Assembly (NCBI GenBank): GCA_004963905.1
Contig: SUGL01000003.1
Span: forward strand, 1 to 64,000
Direction: 5' to 3'
Length of the DNA stretch: 64,000 nt
Source: Mesorhizobium sp.
Lineage (GTDB): Bacteria > Pseudomonadota > Alphaproteobacteria > Rhizobiales > Rhizobiaceae
Made by a program: the position numbers and the translations under genes. The notes beneath the pieces were generated by a model. It ran no database searches. It saw nothing but the letters and a program-made list of their open reading frames with translations, and was not told the origin of the DNA. Positions 56,486 through 64,000 of the stretch are shown piece after piece (position 1 is the first letter of the stretch; every line of letters starts with the position of its first letter).

Positions 56486-56594
56486 CTAGAGCAATTCCAG
56501 GAAAAGTGTGAGCGGTTTTCCGTCCGGAATTGCGTCAAAACAAGAAGGAAGATAGAGCGGTTCGCCGTTTCCGTGAAACGGTGAAACGCTCTAG
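56486..56594. repeat. Composite palindromic repeat at the 3' end of kup (first copy)
   Basis: Outer CTAGAGC (56486-56492) and GCTCTAG (56588-56594) enclose two hairpins. The first, GCAATTCC...GGAATTGC (56491-56533), has the core GGAAAAGTGTGAGCGGTTTTCC seen at 6724-6780. The second (about 56555-56591) has GAGCGGTTCGCCGTTTC / GAAACGGTGAAACGCTC arms. The stop codon TAG of the kup gene is formed by the last bases of the element. Confidence 0.85.
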
Positions 56595-58507
56595 ATGGCG
56601 ACCTGCGTGCCGATCTCGACGACGCGTCCCGTGGGAATCTGGAAGTACTCTGTCGCATCCGCCGCCGTCTTCGCAAGACCGATGAACAGCCTGTCCTGCC
56701 ATATCGGCATGCCGGAATTGGGCGAGGCCTTCAGCGAGCGGCGGGACAGGAAGAAGGACGTCGTCATGATGTCGAACTTCCAGCCCTGCTTGCGGCAGAT
56801 CGCCAGCGCGCGCGGGATGTTCGGCTGCTCCATGTAGCCGAAGGTCAGTGTCACCCGCATGAACAGCTCGTTGACGGTCTCCATCTTCACCCGCTCGCTG
56901 TCCGGCACCACCGGCTGCGGCGCCGTCACCACCGAAAGGATGACGTTCTGTTCGTGCAGCACCTTGTAGTGCTTGAGGCTATGCATCAGCGCGGTCGGCG
57001 CGCTCAGCGGATCGCTGGTCAGGAACACGGCCGTGCCTGACACCAGCTGCGGCTTCTTTTTCAAAAGGTTCGCCGCCAGGAAGTCGAGCGGGATCTCGTT
57101 GCGGCGGGTCTTGTCGAAGAGGTAACGGCTGCCGCGCACCCAGGTCCACATCCCGAGAATGATGGCAAAGGCAACGGCCAGAGAAGACCAGCCGCCCTCG
57201 AAGACCTTGACGATGTTGGAGGCGAAGAAACCGATGTCGATGAGCGCGAACATTGCCGTCAGCGCGACCGCCGGCCAGATGTTCCACTTCCAAATGCGCG
57301 TCATCACGACGAAGAGCAGCGTCGTCGTCACCAGCATGTTGCCGGTCACCGAGATGCCGTAGGCCGAGGCAAGTCTGCTGGACGCGCCAAAGCCGACCAC
57401 CAGCAGCATCACCACGAGCGCCAGCAGCATGTTGACGCGCGGCATGTAGATCTGGCCGGACTGTTTCTCCGACGTATGCAGGATCTCCAGACGCGGCAGC
57501 ATGTTGAGCTGCACCGCCTGCCTGGTCAGCGAATAGGCGCCGGAAATCACCGCCTGGCTGGCGATCACCGTCGCCGCCGTCGCCAGCGCCACCATGGGGA
57601 TGAGCGCCCAGCCCTCGTTCATTTCGAAGAACGGATGGCCGACCGTGCCGCCCTTGGCGAGCACAAAGGCTCCCTGCCCGGCATAGTTCAAGAGCAGGCA
57701 CGGAAACACGATCGCCAGCCACGCCAGCACGATCGGCTTGCGGCCGAAATGGCCAAGATCGGCATAGAGCGCCTCGGCGCCGGTCACCGCCAGAAACACT
57801 GCGCCGATGGTCACGAAGGACACATCGGGCGAATTGATGAGGAAGGCGACGATGTAATGCGGGCTGATCGCCCACAGGATCTCGGGGTCGTCGATGATGT
57901 GATTGAGGCCGGAAAGCCCGATGGCCAGGAACCATACCGCGGTGACCGGGCCGAACACGAGACCAACGCCACCCGTACCGAAGCGCTGCACGGCAAACAG
58001 GATGGCGAGGACGAGCAGTGTCAGCGGCACGACATAAGGCTGGAAGGCCGGCGTCACGACCTCCAGGCCTTCGACCGCCGAAAGCACCGAGATCGCGGGC
58101 GTGATCACCGCGTCGCCGAAGAACAGCGACGCCCCGATGATGCCGATGCCGAGGATGATCGCCGAGCGCGTGGGGAAACTGCCGCGCACCAGCGCCATCA
58201 GCGACAGCACGCCGCCCTCGCCGCGGTTGTCGGCGCGCAACACGAACATGATGTATTTTATGGTGACCGTGATGGTGAGAGACCAGATGATCAGCGACAG
58301 CACGCCGAGAATATCGGCCCTGTTGGCGACGTCGCCACCCGACGAGGCGTGCAACGCCTCACGAAACGCATAGATCGGGCTGGTTCCGATATCGCCGTAG
58401 ACCACGCCTAGCGCGCCCAGCATCAGCACCTTCGTGCTGTGCTGCTCCATTTCCGGATGTCCCGTTTGGTCGACGGGTTCCGCCTCAGCACCATTGGCAA
58501 GGGCCAT
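56591..58507 (-). CDS. kup: Kup family potassium uptake protein, copy 1
   Basis: Secondary K+ transporter (H+ symport), 638 residues with 12 predicted helices in the first 430 residues and a C-terminal cytoplasmic domain. Motifs: [24 protein letters not shown] (about 30-53, in parts), [21 protein letters not shown], and [15 protein letters not shown]. The C-terminal 180 residues are almost identical to those of copy 2 upstream, while the helices differ more. The TAG stop lies in a palindromic repeat. Confidence 0.94.
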   Translation of the reverse strand: MALANGAEAEPVDQTGHPEMEQHSTKVLMLGALGVVYGDIGTSPIYAFREALHASSGGDVANRADILGVLSLIIWSLTITVTIKYIMFVLRADNRGEGGVLSLMALVRGSFPTRSAIILGIGIIGASLFFGDAVITPAISVLSAVEGLEVVTPAFQPYVVPLTLLVLAILFAVQRFGTGGVGLVFGPVTAVWFLAIGLSGLNHIIDDPEILWAISPHYIVAFLINSPDVSFVTIGAVFLAVTGAEALYADLGHFGRKPIVLAWLAIVFPCLLLNYAGQGAFVLAKGGTVGHPFFEMNEGWALIPMVALATAATVIASQAVISGAYSLTRQAVQLNMLPRLEILHTSEKQSGQIYMPRVNMLLALVVMLLVVGFGASSRLASAYGISVTGNMLVTTTLLFVVMTRIWKWNIWPAVALTAMFALIDIGFFASNIVKVFEGGWSSLAVAFAIILGMWTWVRGSRYLFDKTRRNEIPLDFLAANLLKKKPQLVSGTAVFLTSDPLSAPTALMHSLKHYKVLHEQNVILSVVTAPQPVVPDSERVKMETVNELFMRVTLTFGYMEQPNIPRALAICRKQGWKFDIMTTSFFLSRRSLKASPNSGMPIWQDRLFIGLAKTAADATEYFQIPTGRVVEIGTQVAI

Positions 58508-58656
58508 GGACGATACTCCGATAAAATGCGCGGTGCTCTACGCTTGCTGCAATGCAATATCAAGTGCCCTGGCGTTAGGGCTCCCATGCCGCCAATGCAG
58601 GGCTCGACCCGCATCGGTCCATTCAAATCTATTGCACAAAGTGCCGGCTTGAAGGG

Positions 58657-60573
58657 TCAGATCGCGACCTGGGTGCCGATCTCGACCACGCGCCCGGTGG
58701 GGATCTGGAAATACTCCGTCGCATCCGCCGCCGTGCGCGCTAGGCCGATGAACAGTCGGTCCTGCCAGACCGGCATGCCGGAATTGGGCGATGCTTTCAG
58801 CGAACGCCGCGACAGGAAGAAGGACGTCGTCATGATGTCGAACTTCCAGCCCTGCTTGCGGCAGATCGCGAGTGCGCGCGGAATATTCGGCTGCTCCATG
58901 TAGCCGAAGGTCAGCGACACCCGCATGAACAGATCGTTGACGGTCTCGAGCTTGACACGATCGCTGTCCGGCACCACCGGTTGCGGCGCCGTCACCACGG
59001 ACAGGATGACGTTCTTCTCATGCAGCACTTTGTAGTGCTTGAGGCTGTGCATCAGCGCCGTCGGCGCGCTGAGCGGATCGCTGGTCAGGAACACGGCGGT
59101 TCCCGATACCAGCTGCGGCTTTTTCTTCAGAAGGTTCACCGCCAGGAAATCGAGCGGGATCTCGTTGCGTCGCGTCTTGTCGAAGAGATAGCGGCTGCCG
59201 CGTATCCAGGTCCACATGATCAGACCCATGATCGAGGCGACCGTGATCGACACCCAGCCGCCTTCGACGATCTTGACGACATTGGCCGAGAAGAAGCCGA
59301 GATCGATGACGCCGAAGAGCAGCGCCAGCGCCGCGGCTGCCGCCAGCTGCCATTTCCAGAGCCAGCGCATCACCACGAACAAGAGGACTGTCGTCATCAG
59401 CATCTCGCCGGTCACCGAGATGCCGTAGGCGGAGGCCAGAGCGCTCGAGCTGCCGAAGCCGACGACCAGAAGCATCACGCCGAGCGCGACCAGGAGATTG
59501 ACCCTCGGCATGTAAATCTGGCCGCTTTGCATCTCGGAGGTGTGCTGCACCTCGATGCGCGGCAGGAGGTTGAGCTGTACAGCCTGCCTAGTCAGCGAGA
59601 ACGCGCCGGAAATCACCGCCTGGCTGGCGATGACCGTCGCTGCCGTCGCCAGGCCGACCATCGGCATCAGCGCCCATTCGGGAAGCATCTGGAAGAACGG
59701 GTTGGTCGGCTTGCCGCCATGCGAGAGCACGAAGGCGCCCTGTCCGAAATAGTTCAGCAATAGGCAAGGGAAAACCACCGAGAACCATGCCAGCACGATC
59801 GGCTTGCGGCCGAAATGGCCAAGGTCGACATAGAGCGCCTCGGCACCGGTGACCGCCAGAAAAACCGCGCCGACGGTGACGAAAGCACCCGTCGGGGTCG
59901 TGGCTAGGTAATAGACCGCATAATACGGATTGACCGCCAGAAGAACGGAGGGATCGTCCACGATGTGATAGAGGCCGGCAACGCCGATTGCCAGGAACCA
60001 TGTCGCCGTCACCGGGCCGAAGACGGCGGCCACTTTGCCTGTTCCAAAACGTTGAACGGCAAAAAGGACGGCCAGGATCACCAGCGTGATCGGCACGACA
60101 TAGGCATCGAGCGCAGGCGTCACGACCTCCAGGCCCTCGACCGCGGAAAGCACGGAAATGGCCGGGGTGATGATCGAATCGCCAAAGAACAGCGCCGCGC
60201 CGCAGAGGCCGATCGCCAGGATGAGGCGTGAGCCCTGTGGATAGGCGCTGCGCGCGAGCGACATCAGCGACAGCGTGCCGCTCTCGCCCTTGTTGTCCGC
60301 CCTCAGCACGAAGGCGACATATTTGATCGTGACGATGATCGTCAGCGCCCACACGATCAGCGACAGCACGCCAAGCACGTCATGACGGGCAACCGCCCCC
60401 GACGAGGCATGAAGCGCCTCCCGAAAGGCATAGATCGGGCTGGTACCGATATCGCCATAGACGACGCCGAGCGCCCCAAGCATCAGTACCTTGGTGCTGT
60501 GGTGGCGTTCGGCTTCGGCATGGTGCGAGTGTTCGAGGATTTCCGACTCGCCGCTGGCGTTGGCTAGCACCAT
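58657..60573 (-). CDS. kup: Kup family potassium uptake protein, copy 2
   Basis: Tandem paralogue of the gene at 56591, 149 bases upstream of it in the same direction. The start [11 protein letters not shown] (60573) aligns with [10 protein letters not shown] of copy 1 and gives the same length, 638 residues; a GTG start 13 codons earlier has no ribosome site. The [21 protein letters not shown] and [16 protein letters not shown] motifs are present. The two may differ in pH or potassium range, which is not visible in the sequence. Confidence 0.94.
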   Translation of the reverse strand: MVLANASGESEILEHSHHAEAERHHSTKVLMLGALGVVYGDIGTSPIYAFREALHASSGAVARHDVLGVLSLIVWALTIIVTIKYVAFVLRADNKGESGTLSLMSLARSAYPQGSRLILAIGLCGAALFFGDSIITPAISVLSAVEGLEVVTPALDAYVVPITLVILAVLFAVQRFGTGKVAAVFGPVTATWFLAIGVAGLYHIVDDPSVLLAVNPYYAVYYLATTPTGAFVTVGAVFLAVTGAEALYVDLGHFGRKPIVLAWFSVVFPCLLLNYFGQGAFVLSHGGKPTNPFFQMLPEWALMPMVGLATAATVIASQAVISGAFSLTRQAVQLNLLPRIEVQHTSEMQSGQIYMPRVNLLVALGVMLLVVGFGSSSALASAYGISVTGEMLMTTVLLFVVMRWLWKWQLAAAAALALLFGVIDLGFFSANVVKIVEGGWVSITVASIMGLIMWTWIRGSRYLFDKTRRNEIPLDFLAVNLLKKKPQLVSGTAVFLTSDPLSAPTALMHSLKHYKVLHEKNVILSVVTAPQPVVPDSDRVKLETVNDLFMRVSLTFGYMEQPNIPRALAICRKQGWKFDIMTTSFFLSRRSLKASPNSGMPVWQDRLFIGLARTAADATEYFQIPTGRVVEIGTQVAI

Positions 60574-60664
60574 TGACCCCACTTTATCGGATTCGCGGTA
60601 CTCGAAGGCCACGCAACACGCTGGAGCCGCGACAATCGCTGGGACTACGCAAGGCTTCCTCGCC

Positions 60665-61405
60665 CTACCATCCGCAGGCCTTCAAGAACCGCCCAACCGT
60701 GCCGGCCATGCCATACTCCAGCGCATCCGCTGTCAACCCATGTCCGATCGATACTTCGGCCAATGCCGGGATACGCTTGGCGAGTGCCGGCAGGTTGTTA
60801 ACGGTCAGGTCGTGGCCGGCATTGACCTGCAGCCCCGCCGCATGGGCCGCATCCGCGGTCTTTCCCAGTCTTTCCAACTCTTTGGCCGCCTTGGCGGAAT
60901 CGGAATGGTACCCGCCATAGGGCCCGGTATAGAGCTCTATCCTGTCGGCGCCGGTGTCGCGCGCGGCATTCACGCCGGCCGGATCGGCATCGGAAAACAG
61001 CGACACGCGAAACCCGCCCTTCTTCAGCCGCTTGACGATCGGCGTCAGGAACGCGGCCTGGGAGACGAAATTCCAGCCATGGTCCGACGTCGCCTGCGCC
61101 GGGTCGTCCGGCACCAGCGTCACCTGTTCCGGCTGGTTCTTCTCGACAAGCGCCAGGAAATCCTCGGTCGGATAGCCTTCGATGTTGAATTCCGCCTTGG
61201 GGAACTCATCGTCGATCAGCGCCCTGATTTCCGGCAGATCGGAATGCCTGGTATGCCGCTCGTCGGGACGCGGATGGACAGTCAGTCCATGCGCGCCGGC
61301 GGCAAGCGCGATACGGCCAATTCCGGTAACGCTCGGCCACGGCAGATCGCGACGGTTGCGCAGCATGGCGACGGCGTTGAGGTTGACCGAAAGCTTTGCG
61401 GGCAT
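60665..61405 (-). CDS. pdxJ: Pyridoxine 5'-phosphate synthase
   Basis: Last step of the DXP-dependent vitamin B6 pathway, joining 3-amino-2-oxopropyl phosphate with deoxyxylulose phosphate. 246 residues with [20 protein letters not shown] (about 4-23), [14 protein letters not shown] (histidine and arginine ligands) and [17 protein letters not shown]. It ends 91 bases before kup copy 2. Confidence 0.95.
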   Translation of the reverse strand: MPAKLSVNLNAVAMLRNRRDLPWPSVTGIGRIALAAGAHGLTVHPRPDERHTRHSDLPEIRALIDDEFPKAEFNIEGYPTEDFLALVEKNQPEQVTLVPDDPAQATSDHGWNFVSQAAFLTPIVKRLKKGGFRVSLFSDADPAGVNAARDTGADRIELYTGPYGGYHSDSAKAAKELERLGKTADAAHAAGLQVNAGHDLTVNNLPALAKRIPALAEVSIGHGLTADALEYGMAGTVGRFLKACGW

Positions 61406-61567
61406 GATCCGGCGTCCAGTTGAACGAATATTCGGAGCGGCTCGGCGATCTTGTCAAACACTGAACCGCTCTGTGTTGGCGCGCATCTATAGCGCCTTTG
61501 CAGGGAACAGATAGAGGGTTTCCGGTGTTCCAGAGGACGAGATGGTGGCCAACGCAAGGATTTGCCA

Positions 61568-61963
61568 GTGAATTCCCTCGATGCTGTGCCGGCGATACGC
61601 CGCATCGACACCAACCGAGACGCACTTTTCGCCATCGACGTGGTCGGGGATGTTTCCCCGGCCGACGCAGAGAATTTGTTCGGCCTGCTGGAAGCGGCCT
61701 ATGCGCTGCATCCGAGGATCGACGTGCTGGTGCGGCTGACCGATCACGGAAACATCGACTGGAAGAGCATATCGCAAGAGACGCTTCGGCAGGGTGCGGC
61801 CCACGTGCTTGAACATGTGGTGCGCTGCGCCGTGATCGGCGATCCGGCCTGGGCATCCTATGTCCAGGCCTTCTTCCCGAGGACCTTGCCTTTCGAATTC
61901 AGGCACTTCGACAGTGGCGACGAGCCGTCGGCGTGGCAATGGCTCGGCGCCAGGTCGGTGTGA
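61568..61963 (+). CDS. SpoIIAA-like (STAS-related) protein
   Basis: 131 residues. The pattern DALFAIDVVGDVSPADAENLFGLLEAAYALHPRIDVLVRLTD (about 14-55) resembles the SpoIIAA-like/DUF3478 family, small proteins of unknown function with an anti-sigma antagonist-like fold. The GTG start at 61568 is chosen because AAGGA lies 7 bases upstream; a TTG two codons earlier is too close to that site. Divergent from pdxJ. Confidence 0.7.
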   Translation: MNSLDAVPAIRRIDTNRDALFAIDVVGDVSPADAENLFGLLEAAYALHPRIDVLVRLTDHGNIDWKSISQETLRQGAAHVLEHVVRCAVIGDPAWASYVQAFFPRTLPFEFRHFDSGDEPSAWQWLGARSV

Positions 61964-61972
61964 CCAGCCACT

Positions 61973-63100
61973 TCATCGCACGACTGTCAGCCGCTCGGCC
62001 GCGCGGGTGATCGCCGTATAGAGCCAGCGCTGCCTTGTCTCCTTGAACGCCCAGCTCTCGTCGAACAGCACGACGTCGTTCCATTGCGAGCCCTGCGCCT
62101 TGTGCACCGTCAGCGCATAGCCATAGTCGAAATCGTCGAAGCGCTTCTTCTGCTGCCAGGGGATTTCGGCGTCCGGATCCTCGAAGGCCGCCTTCAAGAG
62201 CTTGATCTTGGCGACGCCGCGGTCGGGATCGTCCTCCTCCGGCGAGACCAAGAGGTTGATGCCGGGCTTCACCGTCTCGCGCGACGAGGTCATCACCTTC
62301 CACAGCGAGCCGTTGAGCAGCCCCTTGGCCGGATCGTTGCGCAGGCACACCAGCTTGTCGCCGGCCTGCGGATAGTCGGCATTGAAACCCTTCAGCTCGC
62401 GCAGCCGCTGGTTATAGCGGCGCCGCGTGCGGTTGGTGCCGACCAGCACCTGGTCCGCCTTGAGCACGAGCTCCTGGTTGACGCCTTCCCTGCCGATCAC
62501 CTGCGCCGTGCCGTAGTCGCCATGCATGAACTCGCGGCCTTCGCGCACGTCGAGCGCCAGCCGGATGATCGGATTGTCGCGTGCCTGGCGATGAATTTCG
62601 GTGAGCAGCACATCCGGTTCGTGCTCGGTGAAGAAGCCGCCGCCCGAGATCGGCGGCAGCTGCGCGGGGTCGCCCAGAACGAGGATCGGCGTCCCAAAGC
62701 TCATCAGGTCGCGGCCAAGCTGCTCGTCGACCATCGAGCATTCGTCGATGACGACCAGCTTGGCGCGCGCGATCGGACTTTGCCGGTTGAGCGCGAAGGT
62801 CGGCGAGATCGAGGTCTTGCCTGTCACTTCGTCCTCGACCGATTCCTCGCCCCTCGGCCGGTAGATCAGCGAGTGGATGGTGCGCGCGTTGATCGCGCCC
62901 TTGGAGCGCAGCACCTGGGCCGCCTTGCCGGTGAAGGCGGCGAATTGCACCTGCCCGTCGACATGTTCCGCAAAATAGCGCGCCAGCGTCGTCTTGCCGG
63001 TGCCGGCATAGCCGAACAGGCGGAAGACCTGCGGCCGGCCGTCCTTCAGCCAGCGGGCCACCGCCTTCAAGGCCTCGTCCTGTTGGGGAGAGAATTCCAT
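61973..63100 (-). CDS. RecD/Dda-like ATP-dependent DNA helicase
   Basis: 375 residues, superfamily 1B. Walker A GYAGTGKTT (30-38), Walker B VVIDECSMVD (D119, E120), GDPAQLPPI motif III, and the UvrD_C_2 motif YALTVHKAQGSQWNDVVLFDE near the C-terminus are all present. It is much smaller than RecD2 and resembles stand-alone phage Dda-type or conserved alphaproteobacterial helicases. It is convergent with the SpoIIAA-like gene, with 9 bases between the stops. Confidence 0.9.
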   Translation of the reverse strand: MEFSPQQDEALKAVARWLKDGRPQVFRLFGYAGTGKTTLARYFAEHVDGQVQFAAFTGKAAQVLRSKGAINARTIHSLIYRPRGEESVEDEVTGKTSISPTFALNRQSPIARAKLVVIDECSMVDEQLGRDLMSFGTPILVLGDPAQLPPISGGGFFTEHEPDVLLTEIHRQARDNPIIRLALDVREGREFMHGDYGTAQVIGREGVNQELVLKADQVLVGTNRTRRRYNQRLRELKGFNADYPQAGDKLVCLRNDPAKGLLNGSLWKVMTSSRETVKPGINLLVSPEEDDPDRGVAKIKLLKAAFEDPDAEIPWQQKKRFDDFDYGYALTVHKAQGSQWNDVVLFDESWAFKETRQRWLYTAITRAAERLTVVR

Positions 63101-63246
63101 CAGCGCGACAGACCGGATTCGCGAGCGAAATACAAGATTGGCGTCCCATCACCGGCGTCGTCGGTGACGATCTCGTTTGTTACCAGCTCGGCACGCTATC
63201 AGGCGCAAACAAGAACGTAAAGGGAACAAGCCTGCTTGAGTCTAAA

Positions 63247-63597
63247 CTACCGGCTAGACCCCGGATCGTTTTCCAGCAGGATCGGCTTGCCGTGCGGCGT
63301 GGCATGCGCGGCACGCTCCCAGGCGGCCGCGAGCGCGTCGACCTCGGTCTTGCCGGCAACACCCTTTGCCGACAGCAGCTTTTCCAGCGCCGCCAGCCAG
63401 TGCTCGTAATAGTCGTGGCCGTCGCTTGCGGCGTCGGGCTTCTTCACCTCGGCCGACAGGGCGTCCGCCCATTCGCTCCACGAAAACAGGCCCTTGTCGT
63501 GCAGCGCGACCGTCATGGCGAAAGCCTGCGCCTGCCATGGCTCCGCGAACACCGGATCGTCGAAAACCGTCGGCCGTTCGCTCTCAGGCCGGCTCAA
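63247..63597 (-). CDS. Nitrile hydratase accessory protein
   Basis: About 116 residues from a TTG at 63597, which has GGGAGA about 6 bases upstream and overlaps the beta-subunit gene by 14 bases; an ATG at 63615 is the alternative. The family is shown by VFAEPWQAQAFAMTVALHDKGLFSWSEWADALSAEV (in parts) and DYYEHWLAALEKLL. In nitrile hydratase operons this activator-type protein delivers metal (cobalt) or helps maturation of the alpha subunit; the cobalt link is family knowledge. Confidence 0.85.
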   Translation of the reverse strand: MSRPESERPTVFDDPVFAEPWQAQAFAMTVALHDKGLFSWSEWADALSAEVKKPDAASDGHDYYEHWLAALEKLLSAKGVAGKTEVDALAAAWERAAHATPHGKPILLENDPGSSR

Positions 63598-64000
63598 GAT
63601 AGCTCTCCCAGGCATCGATGGAGACGATCAAAGTCGGGTCGGCGCCCTCGCCCCAGATCTCCGCGCCGTCGAAAACCACCGTATAGACCCATTGCGGGTT
63701 CTCGCCCTTGCCATGCGCGTTGCTGTCGGGGAACACGAAGCCGTCGCGCACCGCCTCGATCGTCCCGTGCTTGCCGCGCGCATAGCGCGGCAGGCGGGTA
63801 TGGCCGGTGGGGTTGAAATTCTTCGTCCGCACGCGGTCGCCCGCCCGGAATCGCGCCGGCGTGGCGACCGGCCGGTCGCACGGCCCGCCTTTGGCAAGCG
63901 CCGCCGGCACGTCCGCCGCCTTCAGCACACGCTTCGGCGTCGCGGCCGGATCGACCGCTCTGCCGGCCGCAAGGTCGCGCTCCGTAACAAACCCATGGCG
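63584..64000 (-). CDS. nthB: Nitrile hydratase beta subunit (C-terminal part, cut by the window edge)
   Basis: The frame is open to the last base of the window, so only the C-terminal 138 residues are seen. HGFVTERDLAAGRA near the edge, then RFRAGDRVRTKNFNPTGHTRLPRYARGKHGTIE and VSIDAWESYLEPA are typical of the SH3-like C-terminal domain of the beta subunit. Nitrile hydratase turns nitriles into amides. The alpha subunit gene should lie just beyond the edge. The stop overlaps the accessory gene. Confidence 0.93.
   Translation of the reverse strand, partial: RHGFVTERDLAAGRAVDPAATPKRVLKAADVPAALAKGGPCDRPVATPARFRAGDRVRTKNFNPTGHTRLPRYARGKHGTIEAVRDGFVFPDSNAHGKGENPQWVYTVVFDGAEIWGEGADPTLIVSIDAWESYLEPA

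Overview
The window looks like a chromosomal segment of a high-GC alphaproteobacterium of the order Rhizobiales, most likely Mesorhizobium or a close relative. The reasons are the 14-gene nuo operon with alphaproteobacterial accessory genes, the aerobic (CobG-type) cobalamin cluster, a BA14K-family protein, the rhizobial promoter pattern (CTTGAC-N17/18-CTATAT-like), and many short palindromic repeats of the kinds found between rhizobial genes. No database search was possible, so the genus is an inference.

Region 1 (1-7603, mostly minus strand): proS-lolC-lolD (prolyl-tRNA synthetase and the lipoprotein-releasing transporter); a 670-base gap that holds a palindromic repeat and a good candidate for a new structured small RNA (about 3922-4078); then mce and a small DUF1467 membrane protein, rnj (RNase J) and birA (biotin ligase).

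Region 2 (7608-23782, minus strand): the complete complex I operon nuoA-nuoN. It contains two extra genes: a phasin-like/H3TH protein between nuoF and nuoG, whose C-terminal domain is repeated at the end of an unusually long NuoE, and an 85-residue two-helix membrane protein between nuoH and nuoI.

Region 3 (24118-41404, plus strand): a YcaQ-like protein, then a promoter, a cobalamin riboswitch and a cobalamin biosynthesis operon: DUF1636-cobW-cobN-cobG-cobH-cobI-cobJ-(cobK reversed)-cobL-cobE-cobM-cobA-cobB-cobV-cobT. Most genes overlap by 4 bases. The most striking feature of the window is here: three palindromic repeat elements lie inside the reading frames of cobN (two) and cobG (one), are translated, and are related to an intergenic element in the nuo operon.

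Region 4 (41405-50883): a small secreted protein, tRNA-Lys(CTT), a PhzF-family enzyme, a MacAB-like export system in three genes, a NUDIX hydrolase, an endonuclease/exonuclease/phosphatase-family protein, a BA14K protein, two convergent PilZ proteins and ilvC.

Region 5 (51013-56452): three regulator/enzyme pairs in a row (TetR + DUF1772; MarR + Rieske protein + glutathione transferase; HxlR + NmrA-type quinone/NADPH reductase), plus an SDR reductase. They look like an electrophile or quinone stress region. The MarR pair has three copies of one operator placed on a recognisable promoter.

Region 6 (56591-64000): two tandem Kup potassium transporters, pdxJ, a SpoIIAA-like protein, a RecD-like helicase, and the end of a nitrile hydratase operon cut by the window edge.
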